A stretch of DNA of 64,000 nucleotides from Flammeovirgaceae bacterium (GCA_020635915.1 JACJYU010000001.1:558001-622000), one strand, 5' to 3'; shown: positions 36,654 through 45,980, numbered from the stretch's first letter. The notes: generated by a model from the letters alone, not told the origin. Numbers and translations: made by a program.

Positions 36654-37442
36654 ATGGAAAATCAAACAGTTGCCCAAAAGCTCGAAGCCCTCGTAAAACT
36701 CCAGACCATAGACACGAAAATTGACCAACTCAAGAAATTAAGGGGCGACCTCCCGGATGAAGTACAGGACCTGGAGGATGAAGTGGAAGGGTACAAAACG
36801 CGGATGGGGCGGTTTGAGGCCGACCTGGAAGAACTGAACGAATCCATAAAAAAGAACAAAGAAGGGATAAAAGAGGCCGAAAAACTGGTAAAAAAATACA
36901 ACGAGCAGCAGAAAAACGTTAAAAACAACCGCGAGTACGATGCCATCACCAAGGAAGTGGAGCTTCAGGAACTGGAGGCCCAGATCTGTGAAAAGCGCAT
37001 CAACGAGGCAAAAGACAAGATAGAGCTCAAAAAGCAGGAAATCGCATCCATTGAGGCACTTATCAAAGAGCGCAATGATGACCTGGCCAACAAGAAAAAG
37101 GAATTGGATGAGATCCTCAGCGAAAGCCAGGAAGAAGAGGCCACCCTCCTGGCCGACCGTGAAAAAGCCACAAAAAAAATAGAAGAAAAGCTGCTGAAGT
37201 ACTATGAGCGCCTGCGGGCCAACCTTTCCAACGGGCTGGCGGTAGTGAGCGTGGTGCGTGGGGCGGCAGAAGGCTGCAACATCATAATCCCCCCCCAAAA
37301 GATCGCGGAAATCCGCGAAAAGAAGAAAATCGTTATTGACGAACATTCCGGCCGCATCCTGGCAGACGTTGATATGGAGTCGATGGAAGAAGAGAAAAAG
37401 CCCAAGAAGAAAACAGCCTCAAGAAAAAAGAAAGTTGGCTAA
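36654..37442 (+). CDS. DUF164/CdsZ-type coiled-coil protein with a degenerate zinc ribbon
   Basis: A 262-residue protein. Residues 1-185 are a long antiparallel coiled coil. The C-terminal region 195-236 has the family frame around I-I-P-P-Q-K-I-A-E-I-R and G-R-I-L, where relatives carry two C-x2-C knuckles binding zinc. Here only Cys208 remains; the second knuckle reads D-E-H-S-G-R-I-L. The zinc site is therefore almost certainly lost. A lysine-rich tail ends the protein. It is coupled to the Nif3-like gene (3-bp gap) and followed 10 bp later by the TPR gene. Relatives have been tied to translation and ribosome-associated processes. Confidence 0.85.
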   Translation: MENQTVAQKLEALVKLQTIDTKIDQLKKLRGDLPDEVQDLEDEVEGYKTRMGRFEADLEELNESIKKNKEGIKEAEKLVKKYNEQQKNVKNNREYDAITKEVELQELEAQICEKRINEAKDKIELKKQEIASIEALIKERNDDLANKKKELDEILSESQEEEATLLADREKATKKIEEKLLKYYERLRANLSNGLAVVSVVRGAAEGCNIIIPPQKIAEIREKKKIVIDEHSGRILADVDMESMEEEKKPKKKTASRKKKVG

Positions 37443-37452
37443 CCGAGGCACT

Positions 37453-38934
37453 ATGGCATTACCCGGAAAGGCAGGCCCGATCGCCTGCCTTTTTTTGTTT
37501 TTGTTTGGCCTGTCGTTTGCCTCCACCCCCACCTGGAAATTCGAGCCGCAGCTTCAAAAAGCCTATGAGGCCGTGCTCAACCTCGAAACCGACAAGGCCT
37601 ATGCCGAGTTGGCCGCCCTGGGCCCCCAGGTAAACCCGTTCCACAAAATATATGTTGAGAGCTTTTGTGAGACCCTGGACGTGCTGATTTCGGAAGATGA
37701 AGCCAAGTTTCAAAACATCGAAGCCCATTTCAAGGCACGGCTGAAGTACCTGGAGGCGCAACCGGAATCCGGGGAGGTCCTCTTCCTGAAGGCAGAACTC
37801 AACCTACAGCGGGGGTTCAACTTCCTCAACCTTGGCCAGAACCTAAATGCGGTGTGGGCCATCCGCACGGCCTACAACCATGCAGGGGAATGCCTGAAAA
37901 AATACCCCGGTTTCGTGCCCATCAAAAAAACCAGTGGCGTGATCCAGGTGATGATCGGGTCGGTGCCCGACAAGTACAGTTGGTTTATGTCCCTGCTGGG
38001 AATGAAGGGTTCTGTTTCTAAGGGACAGGAACAGCTCCAAGCCCTGCGCCACTCTCAAACTTCACTGAGCACGGAAGCGACCATACTGTACTTTACGATA
38101 AAAGGGCTTATCAACCAGCAGCATGAAGAAGCCACGGAAGGCATCCTCAAAGTACTTGAAGAGCAACCTTACAACCGGTTGATCCTCTTTCTTGGCGTGA
38201 ACATGCTCATGAAAAACTCCCAAAGCGAAAAGGCCCTGGAATTGATCCATACGTTGGACGGACAACCCCAGGGCTTGCCAATCTACTATATAGATTACCT
38301 CAGGGGGGAAATATTATTGCAAAAAGGGGAATATGGCAGCGCCATTACTGCTTACCGCAGGTTTATTGCCCATTATAAGAGCGCCAACTTCAAGAAAGAC
38401 TCCTACTACAAAATCGGGCTTTGCTACTGGCTGCAAAACAATAAAGAAGCAACCTTAAAAAACTTTGAAACGGCCAGGAAAACAGGAAAGGAAGTGGCGG
38501 AGCCAGACTTATATGCCAGTGCCCAACTGAAAGGGAACACGCTGCCTAACACAAAATTATTGAAGGTAAGGTTGTACACCGATGGAGGATATTATCAGGA
38601 AGCCACCCGCCTGCTTGCCACCGTGGATGAGCGCACCCTTGGCACGGACAAGGAAAAAGTGGAGTTCAATTACCGGAAAGCACGGCTGGCCGACAAAATG
38701 GGCAACCGGTTTGCCGCAAAGCTTTATTACAAAAGGACCCTGGCCATGTCCGGCACAAACAATTGGTATTTTGCCCCAAATGCGGCCCTGCAACTGGGAT
38801 ATATTGCCCGTGCCGACCATAACCTTGCAGAGGCCAGGAAATACTTTGAACTTGCCCTGGACTACAGGGACCACCCTTATAAAAACAGCATTGACAGCAA
38901 GGCCCGCTCTGCGCTGGACCGCCTGGGGGACTAG
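37453..38934 (+). CDS. Exported tetratricopeptide-repeat protein
   Basis: From ATG 37453 the product is 493 residues. A signal peptide (hydrophobic F-L-F-L-F-G-L-S-F-A-S) precedes a helical protein with TPR-like repeats, clearest at the C-terminus (A-L-Q-L-G-Y-I-A-R-A-D-H-N-L-A-E-A-R-K-Y-F). The start was chosen because an in-frame upstream start at 37336 would place the signal 39 residues inside the protein and overlap the DUF164 gene. It is the third gene of the Nif3-like operon. TPR proteins scaffold complexes; the partner is unknown. Its stop overlaps the convergent phosphatase stop by 4 bp. Confidence 0.8.
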   Translation: MALPGKAGPIACLFLFLFGLSFASTPTWKFEPQLQKAYEAVLNLETDKAYAELAALGPQVNPFHKIYVESFCETLDVLISEDEAKFQNIEAHFKARLKYLEAQPESGEVLFLKAELNLQRGFNFLNLGQNLNAVWAIRTAYNHAGECLKKYPGFVPIKKTSGVIQVMIGSVPDKYSWFMSLLGMKGSVSKGQEQLQALRHSQTSLSTEATILYFTIKGLINQQHEEATEGILKVLEEQPYNRLILFLGVNMLMKNSQSEKALELIHTLDGQPQGLPIYYIDYLRGEILLQKGEYGSAITAYRRFIAHYKSANFKKDSYYKIGLCYWLQNNKEATLKNFETARKTGKEVAEPDLYASAQLKGNTLPNTKLLKVRLYTDGGYYQEATRLLATVDERTLGTDKEKVEFNYRKARLADKMGNRFAAKLYYKRTLAMSGTNNWYFAPNAALQLGYIARADHNLAEARKYFELALDYRDHPYKNSIDSKARSALDRLGD

Positions 38935-39578
38935 CTGGCTTTTTTTTGGGCCATAGGCGCCACCTCCATCAGATGGTCACGGTTGTTGAACATCTCCACC
39001 GAACACATTGTCCCGGTATGGTTCAGCACATAAAGGCAAAGGTTGTTGTGTTCAAACATGTCCATGGCGGAAAGCGGGTAGTGAAGCAATTGGCACAAGA
39101 GCACACGGATGGCACGGCCGTGCATGCAAACCAATATATTCCTATCCTCGCCCCTGTCCAAAATTTTTTCTATCACCGGCTTTTGCCTTATGGCAACGTC
39201 TTCAGGGCTTTCCCCTCCATCGATGCGCAACCCGGTTTTGTCTTCCCGCCAATTTTTTAACAGCCACCGGTAATAGTCGTTTTCTTCCGGGGTAATCCTT
39301 GTCCCCTCCTTGTTGCCCCAGTTGATCTCATTGAGCCCCTCGTGGGCTTCATGCGCGATGCCCATTTCGACAAAAGAGGAAACGGATTGTATGCTCCTCA
39401 CCAACGTGGAGGTATAAACCCTGTCGAACGGCACATGTTTGTAGGCAGCATAAAACAAGCCGGCCTGTTCCATTCCCAACGCATTGAGGGAGGAGTCTAT
39501 CCCACTGCCCTGGACGATGCCACGTTGGTTGAACGCGGTCTGCCCATGCCGGATCAGGTATATTTTTTTACTGGTCAA
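38931..39578 (-). CDS. Histidine phosphatase family protein (phosphoglycerate-mutase-like)
   Basis: A 215-residue cytosolic enzyme of the phosphoglycerate mutase/CobC branch. The catalytic motif L-I-R-H-G-Q-T is at 8-14 with His11 as nucleophile, Glu in the L-N-E-I-N-W-G-N region, and the second His in C-M-H-G-R-A near residue 155. The substrate could be a phosphosugar or nucleotide precursor; CobC-like activity is possible but there are no cobalamin genes nearby. It is divergent from the menaquinone operon across 40 bp. Confidence 0.88.
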   Translation of the reverse strand: MTSKKIYLIRHGQTAFNQRGIVQGSGIDSSLNALGMEQAGLFYAAYKHVPFDRVYTSTLVRSIQSVSSFVEMGIAHEAHEGLNEINWGNKEGTRITPEENDYYRWLLKNWREDKTGLRIDGGESPEDVAIRQKPVIEKILDRGEDRNILVCMHGRAIRVLLCQLLHYPLSAMDMFEHNNLCLYVLNHTGTMCSVEMFNNRDHLMEVAPMAQKKAS

Positions 39579-39618
39579 TTTTCCTCTAATTTGGCATCAA
39601 AAATAAGGAATTAGACCA

Positions 39619-40065
39619 TTGGCACCATCACAAAGGCCTTCATTTGCCTCCAGCGGGGTTACCCTTGACCAATTGAACCAGTTGTCGCACAACACCATGG
39701 TGGGGCACCTGGGCATCACTTTTACCGAAATTGGCGAAGACTATATTTCCGCCACCCTTCCGGTGGACAAGCGAACACATCAGCCTTTTGGATTGTTGCA
39801 TGGTGGGGCATCGGTGGCCCTTGCCGAAACGCTGGGCAGCGTGGCCGCCTCCTTGTGCGTGGACCCGGACACGCAATATTGTGTGGGGCTGGAAATCAAT
39901 GCCAACCATGTCAAAAGCATAAGGGAGGGTTTCGTGACCGGGACCGCACGGCCCATCCATATTGGCAAACGGACACAAGTGTGGGAAATTAGAATCATAA
40001 GCCCGCTGGAAGAGCTGGTCTCGATCAGCAGGATTACAATGGCGGTAATGGACAAAAGAAATTAA
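39619..40065 (+). CDS. menI: Hotdog-fold thioesterase, probable DHNA-CoA hydrolase
   Basis: A 148-residue hotdog thioesterase. The pattern H-Q-P-F-G-L-L-H-G-G-A-S-V-A-L-A-E-T is the PaaI/MenI active-site segment, with the catalytic Glu in A-E-T. MenI removes CoA from 1,4-dihydroxy-2-naphthoyl-CoA, the step after MenB. The start is a TTG at 39619; the next ATG at 39697 would cut off the first helix that relatives have. It is the first gene of the men operon, 5 bp before menF, which strongly supports the menaquinone assignment over a phenylacetate one. Confidence 0.85.
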   Translation: MAPSQRPSFASSGVTLDQLNQLSHNTMVGHLGITFTEIGEDYISATLPVDKRTHQPFGLLHGGASVALAETLGSVAASLCVDPDTQYCVGLEINANHVKSIREGFVTGTARPIHIGKRTQVWEIRIISPLEELVSISRITMAVMDKRN

Positions 40066-40070
40066 GAAAA

Positions 40071-41252
40071 ATGGCCGAAGCCCCTGAAGCACCTAAGGTG
40101 CAACATGCGGAAAAAGATGTTATTAAGAGTATCTTCCGGGCCCACCTGGAAGAAGGCAGCGCCATCGCCTTGTGGAGGCAACCTTGCAGCAGCAGGAAAG
40201 ACATCATCATTTGCACCGAAGGCATAGGGCACATGGACGAATTGCCCCTGGAAGACCTGCCCACAGGTTTTGCCATTGCCCCCTTTGACAGTGAGGCACA
40301 AAAGATATTCCTTAGGGCAAACAAAAGTTATTCCATTGAAAATGGGGAGATAAGCCAAAACATTCCCTCGCCCCGTTTCAACCCCGCTGAAAACGGGGCA
40401 GCCAAAGGCAAAATAAATTTTTACCCTTCCCCTCCCGGGGCAGGAAAAGCTGCCGTGCAAAAGGATTTTGCCCAGCTGGTGAAGGAAGCCATCCATCAGA
40501 TCGGGGCGGGAAATTTTGAGAAGCTGGTGCCTTCCCGTTGCAAGACAATTGAATTGCCGGCAAATTTTGAACTGCTGGAAACCTTTGATGCCCTTTGCAC
40601 TAAATACCCCAACGCTTTTGTATCGCTCGTGTCCGCTCCGGGAGTAGGCACATGGCTTGGCGCCTCCCCCGAATTGCTGGTTTCGGTAAACGATCAAATG
40701 CGTTTTAAAACGGTGGCGGTGGCCGGCACACAGGTGCTGCACCCACTGGCCAACCCCAGGCACCTGGCTTGGACGCAAAAGGAAATAGAAGAACAGGCAT
40801 TGGTAAGCCGCTATATCATCAACTGTTTTAAAAGAATCCGCCTGCGGGAATTTACGGAGCTGGGCCCCAAAACGTGGCAGGCCGGGAACCTGGTGCACTT
40901 AAAAACCGAATTCGAAGTGGACATGGCGGCCACCAATTTCCCGCAGTTGGGGTCCACCATGCTTAAACTCCTGCACCCCACATCAGCCGTGTGCGGCATG
41001 CCAAGGGAGCGGTCCATTGCCTTTATAAAAGCTCACGAACCTTTTGACAGGGGGTTTTACAGTGGCTACCTGGGGCCTGTAAACCATGAGGGGGGGACGT
41101 CATTGTACGTTAACCTGCGCTGCCTGTCATGGAGCGGGGACAAAGCCGTGCTGTACGCAGGCGCGGGCGTCACCATTGACTCCATCCCCGAAAAGGAATG
41201 GGAAGAAACGGAGTTGAAAATGAAAACCCTACTCGAAGCCATACAATCCTGA
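40071..41252 (+). CDS. menF: Isochorismate synthase
   Basis: A 393-residue chorismate-utilising enzyme that isomerises chorismate to isochorismate, the entry to menaquinone. The C-terminal two thirds carry the family fold: G-A-S-P-E-L-L near residue 200, a general-acid region H-L-K-T-E-F-E near 280, C-G-M-P-R near 305 and G-Y-L-G-P...Y-V-N-L-R-C near 330-350. The N-terminal 100 residues are variable, as usual. It lies 5 bp after menI and 7 bp before menD, in one operon. Confidence 0.93.
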   Translation: MAEAPEAPKVQHAEKDVIKSIFRAHLEEGSAIALWRQPCSSRKDIIICTEGIGHMDELPLEDLPTGFAIAPFDSEAQKIFLRANKSYSIENGEISQNIPSPRFNPAENGAAKGKINFYPSPPGAGKAAVQKDFAQLVKEAIHQIGAGNFEKLVPSRCKTIELPANFELLETFDALCTKYPNAFVSLVSAPGVGTWLGASPELLVSVNDQMRFKTVAVAGTQVLHPLANPRHLAWTQKEIEEQALVSRYIINCFKRIRLREFTELGPKTWQAGNLVHLKTEFEVDMAATNFPQLGSTMLKLLHPTSAVCGMPRERSIAFIKAHEPFDRGFYSGYLGPVNHEGGTSLYVNLRCLSWSGDKAVLYAGAGVTIDSIPEKEWEETELKMKTLLEAIQS

Positions 41253-41259
41253 AAACCCG

Positions 41260-42984
41260 GTGCGCCTCCAACCCATTTATGACATAGCTGAAATTTGTGC
41301 CGCGAAGGGCATCACCGAAGCGGTGGTGTGCCCGGGGTCGCGGTGCGCCCCGCTTACCAGCGCGTTTGTCGCCCACCCAAAAATAAACACGCGCACCATC
41401 AGTGACGAGCGGAGCGCTGCTTTTATTGCCAATGGCCTGGCCCAGGCGCACATCCGGCCCGTGGTTCTGGTTTGCACATCCGGCTCGGCAGCATACAATT
41501 TTGCCCCTGCCGTGACCGAGTCCTTCTATCAGCATGTCCCCCTGGTGGTGCTTACGGCAGACCGGCCCAGGGAATGGATAGGCCAGCGGGACGGGCAAAC
41601 CATCAATCAGGAAAACATATACGGAAGGCACGTAAAAAAATACTTTGAACTGCCACAGGAATATGAACACCCGGATGCACAATGGCATATCAACCGCTTA
41701 GTGAACGAGGCCATCAACCTTTCCATGCAATGCCCACCAGGCCCCGTTCATGTCAATGTGCCCTTGCGGGAGCCCCTGTACCCGGTGGAGGGCGAAACCA
41801 TACAATTTACACCTGGCGTTCACCTTACGGAAATGCTCGGGGCCGTGGCAGGGCTTGCACCTGAAGCAATCGGTAAATTGAAAGCCAGTTTTGCCCCCAA
41901 CAACAAAGTGCTTATCGTGGCGGGGCAGCAACCCCTGGACGCGGGACTTACCGCCATCGTGCAGGCCTTTTCCAAACAACACCACGTGCCCGTGATCACT
42001 GACGTGGTTTCAAACCTTCATGGGATGCCTCAGGGCATCCGGCACGCGGAGGCCCTGCTGGCGGCCTGTAGCCCCGGGATTAAGAAAGCATTGCAGCCCG
42101 CGCTGCTCATCACTTTTGGAAAATCGGTCATTTCAAAAAACGTAAAGCTTTTCCTGAGAAACCATAAACCCGCCCAGCACTGGCACATACAACCCCAGGG
42201 GGAGGTGGCTGATACTTATCAATGCCTTACTGCCATCGTGCCCACCACCCCTTCGATTTTTTTCAAACAAATTTCGGAAGCCCTTTTAAAAAACAGGGCC
42301 GGGCAGGAAAGGGAAAAATATTATGGGCTTTGGGCAGCCGGGGAGCAAGCCACTGAACGGGCCACCACGGATTTTTTTTCCGTTCCCCGATTGAACGAGT
42401 TTTCCCTGGTGAACGAAATAATCCGCCATTTGCCACAGCCTTCGCACCTGCACCTCTCCAACAGCATGCCGGTAAGGTATGCCAATTTCATTGGCCTGCG
42501 CCCGCAACAACAAGGAACCGCGGTTTTTGCCAACAGGGGCACAAGTGGCATTGATGGGTGCACGAGCACTGCCGTGGGGCATGCCCTGGCTTCAAACGTG
42601 CCCACCGTATTGATCACCGGTGACATGGCTTTTTTTTACGACAGGAATGCTTTTTGGCACAATTACAAACTGCCCAACCTGCGTGTGGTCGTGCTCAACA
42701 ACCACGGGGGTGCCATTTTCGGCATGATTGACGGCCCCTCCCAATTGCCGGAAGCCGGTGAATACTTCATTACCCATCAAAAATTATCCGCCCACCACAT
42801 TGCCCTTGAGCATGGCTTTGATTTCCTTAAATTGGACAGCCTTGATAAGCTAAAGGAAACCCTGGAAGCCTTTTTTGCCCTGGATGGGCGTACTAAAATC
42901 CTTGAAATAGAATCCACGGCAAAGGATGCCAAAACAATTTTAGACAATTTCAAAAAACAAATTAAGACCGACTATGGCACTTGA
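41260..42984 (+). CDS. menD: 2-succinyl-5-enolpyruvyl-6-hydroxy-3-cyclohexene-1-carboxylate synthase
   Basis: A 574-residue thiamine-diphosphate enzyme condensing isochorismate with 2-oxoglutarate. It starts at GTG 41260. Diagnostic parts are V-V-C-P-G-S-R-C-A-P-L-T near residue 22-33, D-E-R-S-A-A-F near 50 (catalytic Glu), T-S-G-S-A and T-A-D-R-P in the first domain, and the C-terminal G-D-M-A-F-F-Y-D (TPP motif GDx...N) with N-N-H-G-G near 485. Length is normal. It overlaps menB by 11 bp. Confidence 0.95.
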   Translation: MRLQPIYDIAEICAAKGITEAVVCPGSRCAPLTSAFVAHPKINTRTISDERSAAFIANGLAQAHIRPVVLVCTSGSAAYNFAPAVTESFYQHVPLVVLTADRPREWIGQRDGQTINQENIYGRHVKKYFELPQEYEHPDAQWHINRLVNEAINLSMQCPPGPVHVNVPLREPLYPVEGETIQFTPGVHLTEMLGAVAGLAPEAIGKLKASFAPNNKVLIVAGQQPLDAGLTAIVQAFSKQHHVPVITDVVSNLHGMPQGIRHAEALLAACSPGIKKALQPALLITFGKSVISKNVKLFLRNHKPAQHWHIQPQGEVADTYQCLTAIVPTTPSIFFKQISEALLKNRAGQEREKYYGLWAAGEQATERATTDFFSVPRLNEFSLVNEIIRHLPQPSHLHLSNSMPVRYANFIGLRPQQQGTAVFANRGTSGIDGCTSTAVGHALASNVPTVLITGDMAFFYDRNAFWHNYKLPNLRVVVLNNHGGAIFGMIDGPSQLPEAGEYFITHQKLSAHHIALEHGFDFLKLDSLDKLKETLEAFFALDGRTKILEIESTAKDAKTILDNFKKQIKTDYGT

Positions 42985-43798
42985 ATTTAAATGGGAACCC
43001 ATAAAAGAGTATAAGGAAATACTTTTTCAAAAATTTGAAGGAATAGCACGCATCAGCATCAACCGCCCCAAGGTGCACAACGCCTTTACGCCCCTTACCG
43101 TGCAGGAGATGATCGATGCCATGGTGGTGTGCCGGGAAGACCCGCAGATTGGCGTGATTGTAATAACGGGCGTGGGCGACAAGGCCTTTTGCAGCGGTGG
43201 TGACCAAAGCGTGAGGGGCCATGGCGGGTACGTAGGGGAAGACAAGGTGCCAAGGCTCAATGTGCTGGATCTACAGAAACTTATACGGTCCATACCAAAA
43301 CCTGTGATCGCGGGCGTGGCCGGGTGGGCCATAGGCGGGGGGCACGTGCTCCATGTCGTGTGCGATTTGACCATTGCTGCGGAAAATGCAAGGTTTGGGC
43401 AAACGGGGCCGAAGGTAGGCAGCTTCGATGGGGGGTTTGGGTCCTCCTACCTGGCCCGCATCGTAGGCCAAAAGAAGGCGAGGGAAATATGGTACCTGTG
43501 CGACCAGTACGATGCCCGGGAGGCACTGGACATGGGGCTGGTCAACAAAGTAGTGCCCCTGGAAAAACTGGAAGAAACCTATGTGGAGTGGGCCAGGAAA
43601 ATCCTCAGAAAAAGCCCACTTGCCATCCGCATGTTGAAATGTGCTTTTAATGCCGAGCTCGATGGGCAGGCAGGAATACAGGAACTGGCAGGCAATGCCA
43701 CCCTTTTGTACTACCTGAGCGATGAGGCCAAGGAAGGAAAAAATTCATTCATGGAAAAAAGGGAACCCGACTTTTCAAAATTCCCGAAATTCCCGTAG
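42974..43798 (+). CDS. menB: 1,4-dihydroxy-2-naphthoyl-CoA synthase
   Basis: A 274-residue crotonase-fold enzyme that closes the second ring of menaquinone. Oxyanion-hole segments are C-S-G-G-D-Q-S near residue 75 and W-A-I-G-G-G-H near 117. The catalytic stretch T-G-P-K-V-G-S-F-D-G-G-F-G-S-S-Y is typical of MenB and separates it from other crotonases. Its ATG lies 11 bp inside the menD 3' end, and menE begins 7 bp after its stop. Confidence 0.96.
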   Translation: MALEFKWEPIKEYKEILFQKFEGIARISINRPKVHNAFTPLTVQEMIDAMVVCREDPQIGVIVITGVGDKAFCSGGDQSVRGHGGYVGEDKVPRLNVLDLQKLIRSIPKPVIAGVAGWAIGGGHVLHVVCDLTIAAENARFGQTGPKVGSFDGGFGSSYLARIVGQKKAREIWYLCDQYDAREALDMGLVNKVVPLEKLEETYVEWARKILRKSPLAIRMLKCAFNAELDGQAGIQELAGNATLLYYLSDEAKEGKNSFMEKREPDFSKFPKFP

Positions 43799-43805
43799 GC
43801 CGGAA

Positions 43806-44888
43806 ATGGGAGGGCCACAACTTATTCTTAACGGGAAGGGCTTTACCTACGACCAAATCACCAGGAAATTATTTGAACCTGCCACCCCGTTTGAGCATGC
43901 CACCCTGGGGTTCTGCCATGCGTGGCTGGCAGGCAAGGAGCATTTTGTGTTCCACACCTCGGGTTCCACCGGGCCCGCCAAGGATATTGTATTTGCCCGC
44001 AATCAACTGGTGGCCAGTGCGCGGATGACACAAAAGGCACTGGGCCTGGTAGAGGGGGATACTTCATTGGTATGCCTTGATACCAAATTCGTGGCGGGGC
44101 AGATGATGCTGGTGAGGGGCTTTGTCGCAGGATTGAACCTTGTGGCCGTGGAGCCATCGGCCAACCCATTTGCAAAACTGGATCCCCACCTGAAAATCGA
44201 TTTCATTGCCCTCGTGCCCTATCAGTTGCAGGCCATACTCAAGGAGGGCCCGCGCGCATTGGACAAGGTCCGCGTGGCCATCATTGGGGGGGCACCTGTC
44301 GACCTCCACCTGAAAACAAAACTTAATGCGGTAAAATGCGAGGCCTACGCCACCTACGGCATGACCGAAACTTTGTCGCATATAGGCCTGATGCGGCTAA
44401 ACGGGCCTGCCCCGGAAGATTGTTATACGGCACTGCCCGGGGTAAAATTGGAAACGGACGAACGCGGCTGCCTGGTCATCCGTACAGGGTACCTGGAGGG
44501 CCCGGTGGTTACCAACGACCTGGTGAAGATAGGCAGCCCCCGTCAATTCCGATGGTTGGGCCGTTGGGACAACATCATCAATACCGGAGGGGTAAAAGTG
44601 GTACCGGAAAAGATCGAAAGGCAAGTGGAGGAAATTTTTGTGGGCAATGGGATCACCAGCCGGTTCTTTGTCACGGGGCTGCCCGACCCTGTCCTTGGCC
44701 AAAAGGTTTGCTTAATTATTGAATCGCCCCCGTTTGCAGCAGGCACCCTTAGGCAACTCCAACTCGGCATGAAGGCCGCACTGTCAAAATTTGAAGCCCC
44801 CAAAGAAACCATCTTCCTCGACAACTTTGTGGAGACCGGGTCAGGAAAGGTGAACAGGCCAAAGACAATTCACCTACTCCCCACCTGA
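43806..44888 (+). CDS. menE: O-succinylbenzoate-CoA ligase
   Basis: From ATG 43806 the product is 360 residues, a short ANL-family ligase that adenylates o-succinylbenzoate and joins it to CoA. The P-loop-like motif H-T-S-G-S-T-G-P-A-K is near residue 52, A-T-Y-G-M-T-E-T near 180, and the hinge W-L-G-R-W-D-N-I-I-N-T-G-G near 245. The C-terminal Lys lies in G-S-G-K-V-N-R. Compact MenE forms like this are normal in Bacteroidota. An in-frame start at 43722 would overlap menB by 77 bp and is less likely. It ends 37 bp from the convergent repressor gene. Confidence 0.9.
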   Translation: MGGPQLILNGKGFTYDQITRKLFEPATPFEHATLGFCHAWLAGKEHFVFHTSGSTGPAKDIVFARNQLVASARMTQKALGLVEGDTSLVCLDTKFVAGQMMLVRGFVAGLNLVAVEPSANPFAKLDPHLKIDFIALVPYQLQAILKEGPRALDKVRVAIIGGAPVDLHLKTKLNAVKCEAYATYGMTETLSHIGLMRLNGPAPEDCYTALPGVKLETDERGCLVIRTGYLEGPVVTNDLVKIGSPRQFRWLGRWDNIINTGGVKVVPEKIERQVEEIFVGNGITSRFFVTGLPDPVLGQKVCLIIESPPFAAGTLRQLQLGMKAALSKFEAPKETIFLDNFVETGSGKVNRPKTIHLLPT

Positions 44889-44925
44889 ACCCCAAAATGG
44901 GGGCAGGCAGGGGTAGGCCGCTAGG

Positions 44926-45714
44926 CTATTTCTTTTTTGACTTGAGGTCAAGGATTTCTTTTTGGAGGTCCAGCACCACCCCGGCCAGGTTTTCAATGGA
45001 CATTTCCTTTTGGGGTTCCATGTCAGGGAACTGCACGCTGATGTAGGCCTTGGCGGACCATGCCTCCAGCACGTCTTCCCCATCAATCTGGAAGGGCGAG
45101 TACTGGCGGTTGTCGGAGACCAGGAATAGTTTTCCGTTTTCATCCAGGTAGTTGAACACACGCTTGTACACCACCCCTTCACGGTTGGTCACCAAAACAT
45201 AGGTTTTTCCATTTTTGATGTCCTTAAGGTTTTCCACATACTCCCCTACGATGATGGTTCCCGGTAAGATCGGCAACATGGAGTCGCCACTGATCTCAAA
45301 TGCACGGTAGGTGCCCGTGTTCAAATTGGGCAAATTAAAACGGGGCAGTTCCTTCACATAGTCCGGATCGGCATATCCGTTCAGGTAGCCCGCTGCGGCC
45401 TTTTGGGGCACCAGTTCTATGTTTTCCCTTTGGTGGGAGTCCACTGAAACCACGAGCACTTCCCTGCTCCTTGAAAAATCCTTTGGTTTCAACCCTACGG
45501 CCGCGGGCCCGTTCATATCCGTGCTAATGAGTGCGTCCACCTGGACCCCTGCCAACATGGCCATCTTGTGCAGCAACTCCAACCGGGGTTCTGCCCGGCC
45601 CTCTTCATAGGCACCCACCAACGACCGCTTGATGCCCAACTGCTGGCCAAATTGCTCCTGCGTGAGTTTTAGTTGTTTGCGGATGAACCGTATGTTTTCG
45701 TTGATTGCAGGCAT
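44926..45714 (-). CDS. XRE-family repressor with S24 (LexA/CI-type) self-cleavage domain
   Basis: A 262-residue regulator. Residues 1-60 are an XRE helix-turn-helix (L-T-Q-E-Q-F-G-Q-Q-L-G-I then a recognition helix). Residues about 105-230 are an S24 peptidase domain: a likely A-G cleavage pair at 108-109 in A-A-A-G-Y-L, Ser145 in G-D-S-M and Lys184 in V-V-Y-K-R-V. The catalytic dyad is intact, so damage-induced self-cleavage as in LexA or CI is plausible. A coiled-coil tail ends the protein. It follows the 85-aa gene by 4 bp. Two identical-pattern palindromes upstream of that gene are the likely operators. Confidence 0.9.
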   Translation of the reverse strand: MPAINENIRFIRKQLKLTQEQFGQQLGIKRSLVGAYEEGRAEPRLELLHKMAMLAGVQVDALISTDMNGPAAVGLKPKDFSRSREVLVVSVDSHQRENIELVPQKAAAGYLNGYADPDYVKELPRFNLPNLNTGTYRAFEISGDSMLPILPGTIIVGEYVENLKDIKNGKTYVLVTNREGVVYKRVFNYLDENGKLFLVSDNRQYSPFQIDGEDVLEAWSAKAYISVQFPDMEPQKEMSIENLAGVVLDLQKEILDLKSKKK

Positions 45715-45718
45715 GAGC

Positions 45719-45976
45719 TTATCGTTTATAAATCAAAATCCTACCTGAATTGATTTCCCTTTTTCCCAGGGAAAACAAGTTCCTTTGGTGATAAAGATCG
45801 GACGTTTGCATGGCTTGGACATGCCGGTTGATTTTGGCAATGACATCATGCACGGAGGTCTTGGGCTCGGCCAGCATGTACCCATAGCATTCCTGGGCCA
45901 CCCCCACCGTTGAAAAACTGACCTGGAATTTCCCGGATTTAAGTTTTTTGCTTGATAGTTTAAGCTTCTGGTCCAT
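45719..45976 (-). CDS. Small protein of unknown function co-transcribed with the XRE-S24 repressor
   Basis: An 85-residue basic protein without signal or membrane segment. The sequence has a beta-rich start (K-F-Q-V-S-F-S-T-V-G-V) and an amphipathic helix (V-H-D-V-I-A-K-I-N-R-H-V) followed by a basic C-terminus. I do not recognise the family. It starts immediately after a palindrome (45981-45995) and ends 4 bp before the repressor gene, so it is under the same control. A role in modulating the repressor or in a stress response is only a guess. Confidence 0.7.
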   Translation of the reverse strand: MDQKLKLSSKKLKSGKFQVSFSTVGVAQECYGYMLAEPKTSVHDVIAKINRHVQAMQTSDLYHQRNLFSLGKREINSGRILIYKR

Positions 45977-45980
45977 GTCA

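Noticed and set aside
44889..44925. CCCCA-AAA-TGGGG mini-hairpin between menE and the repressor gene
   Set aside because: A 5-bp stem without a T-run is not enough evidence for a terminator.
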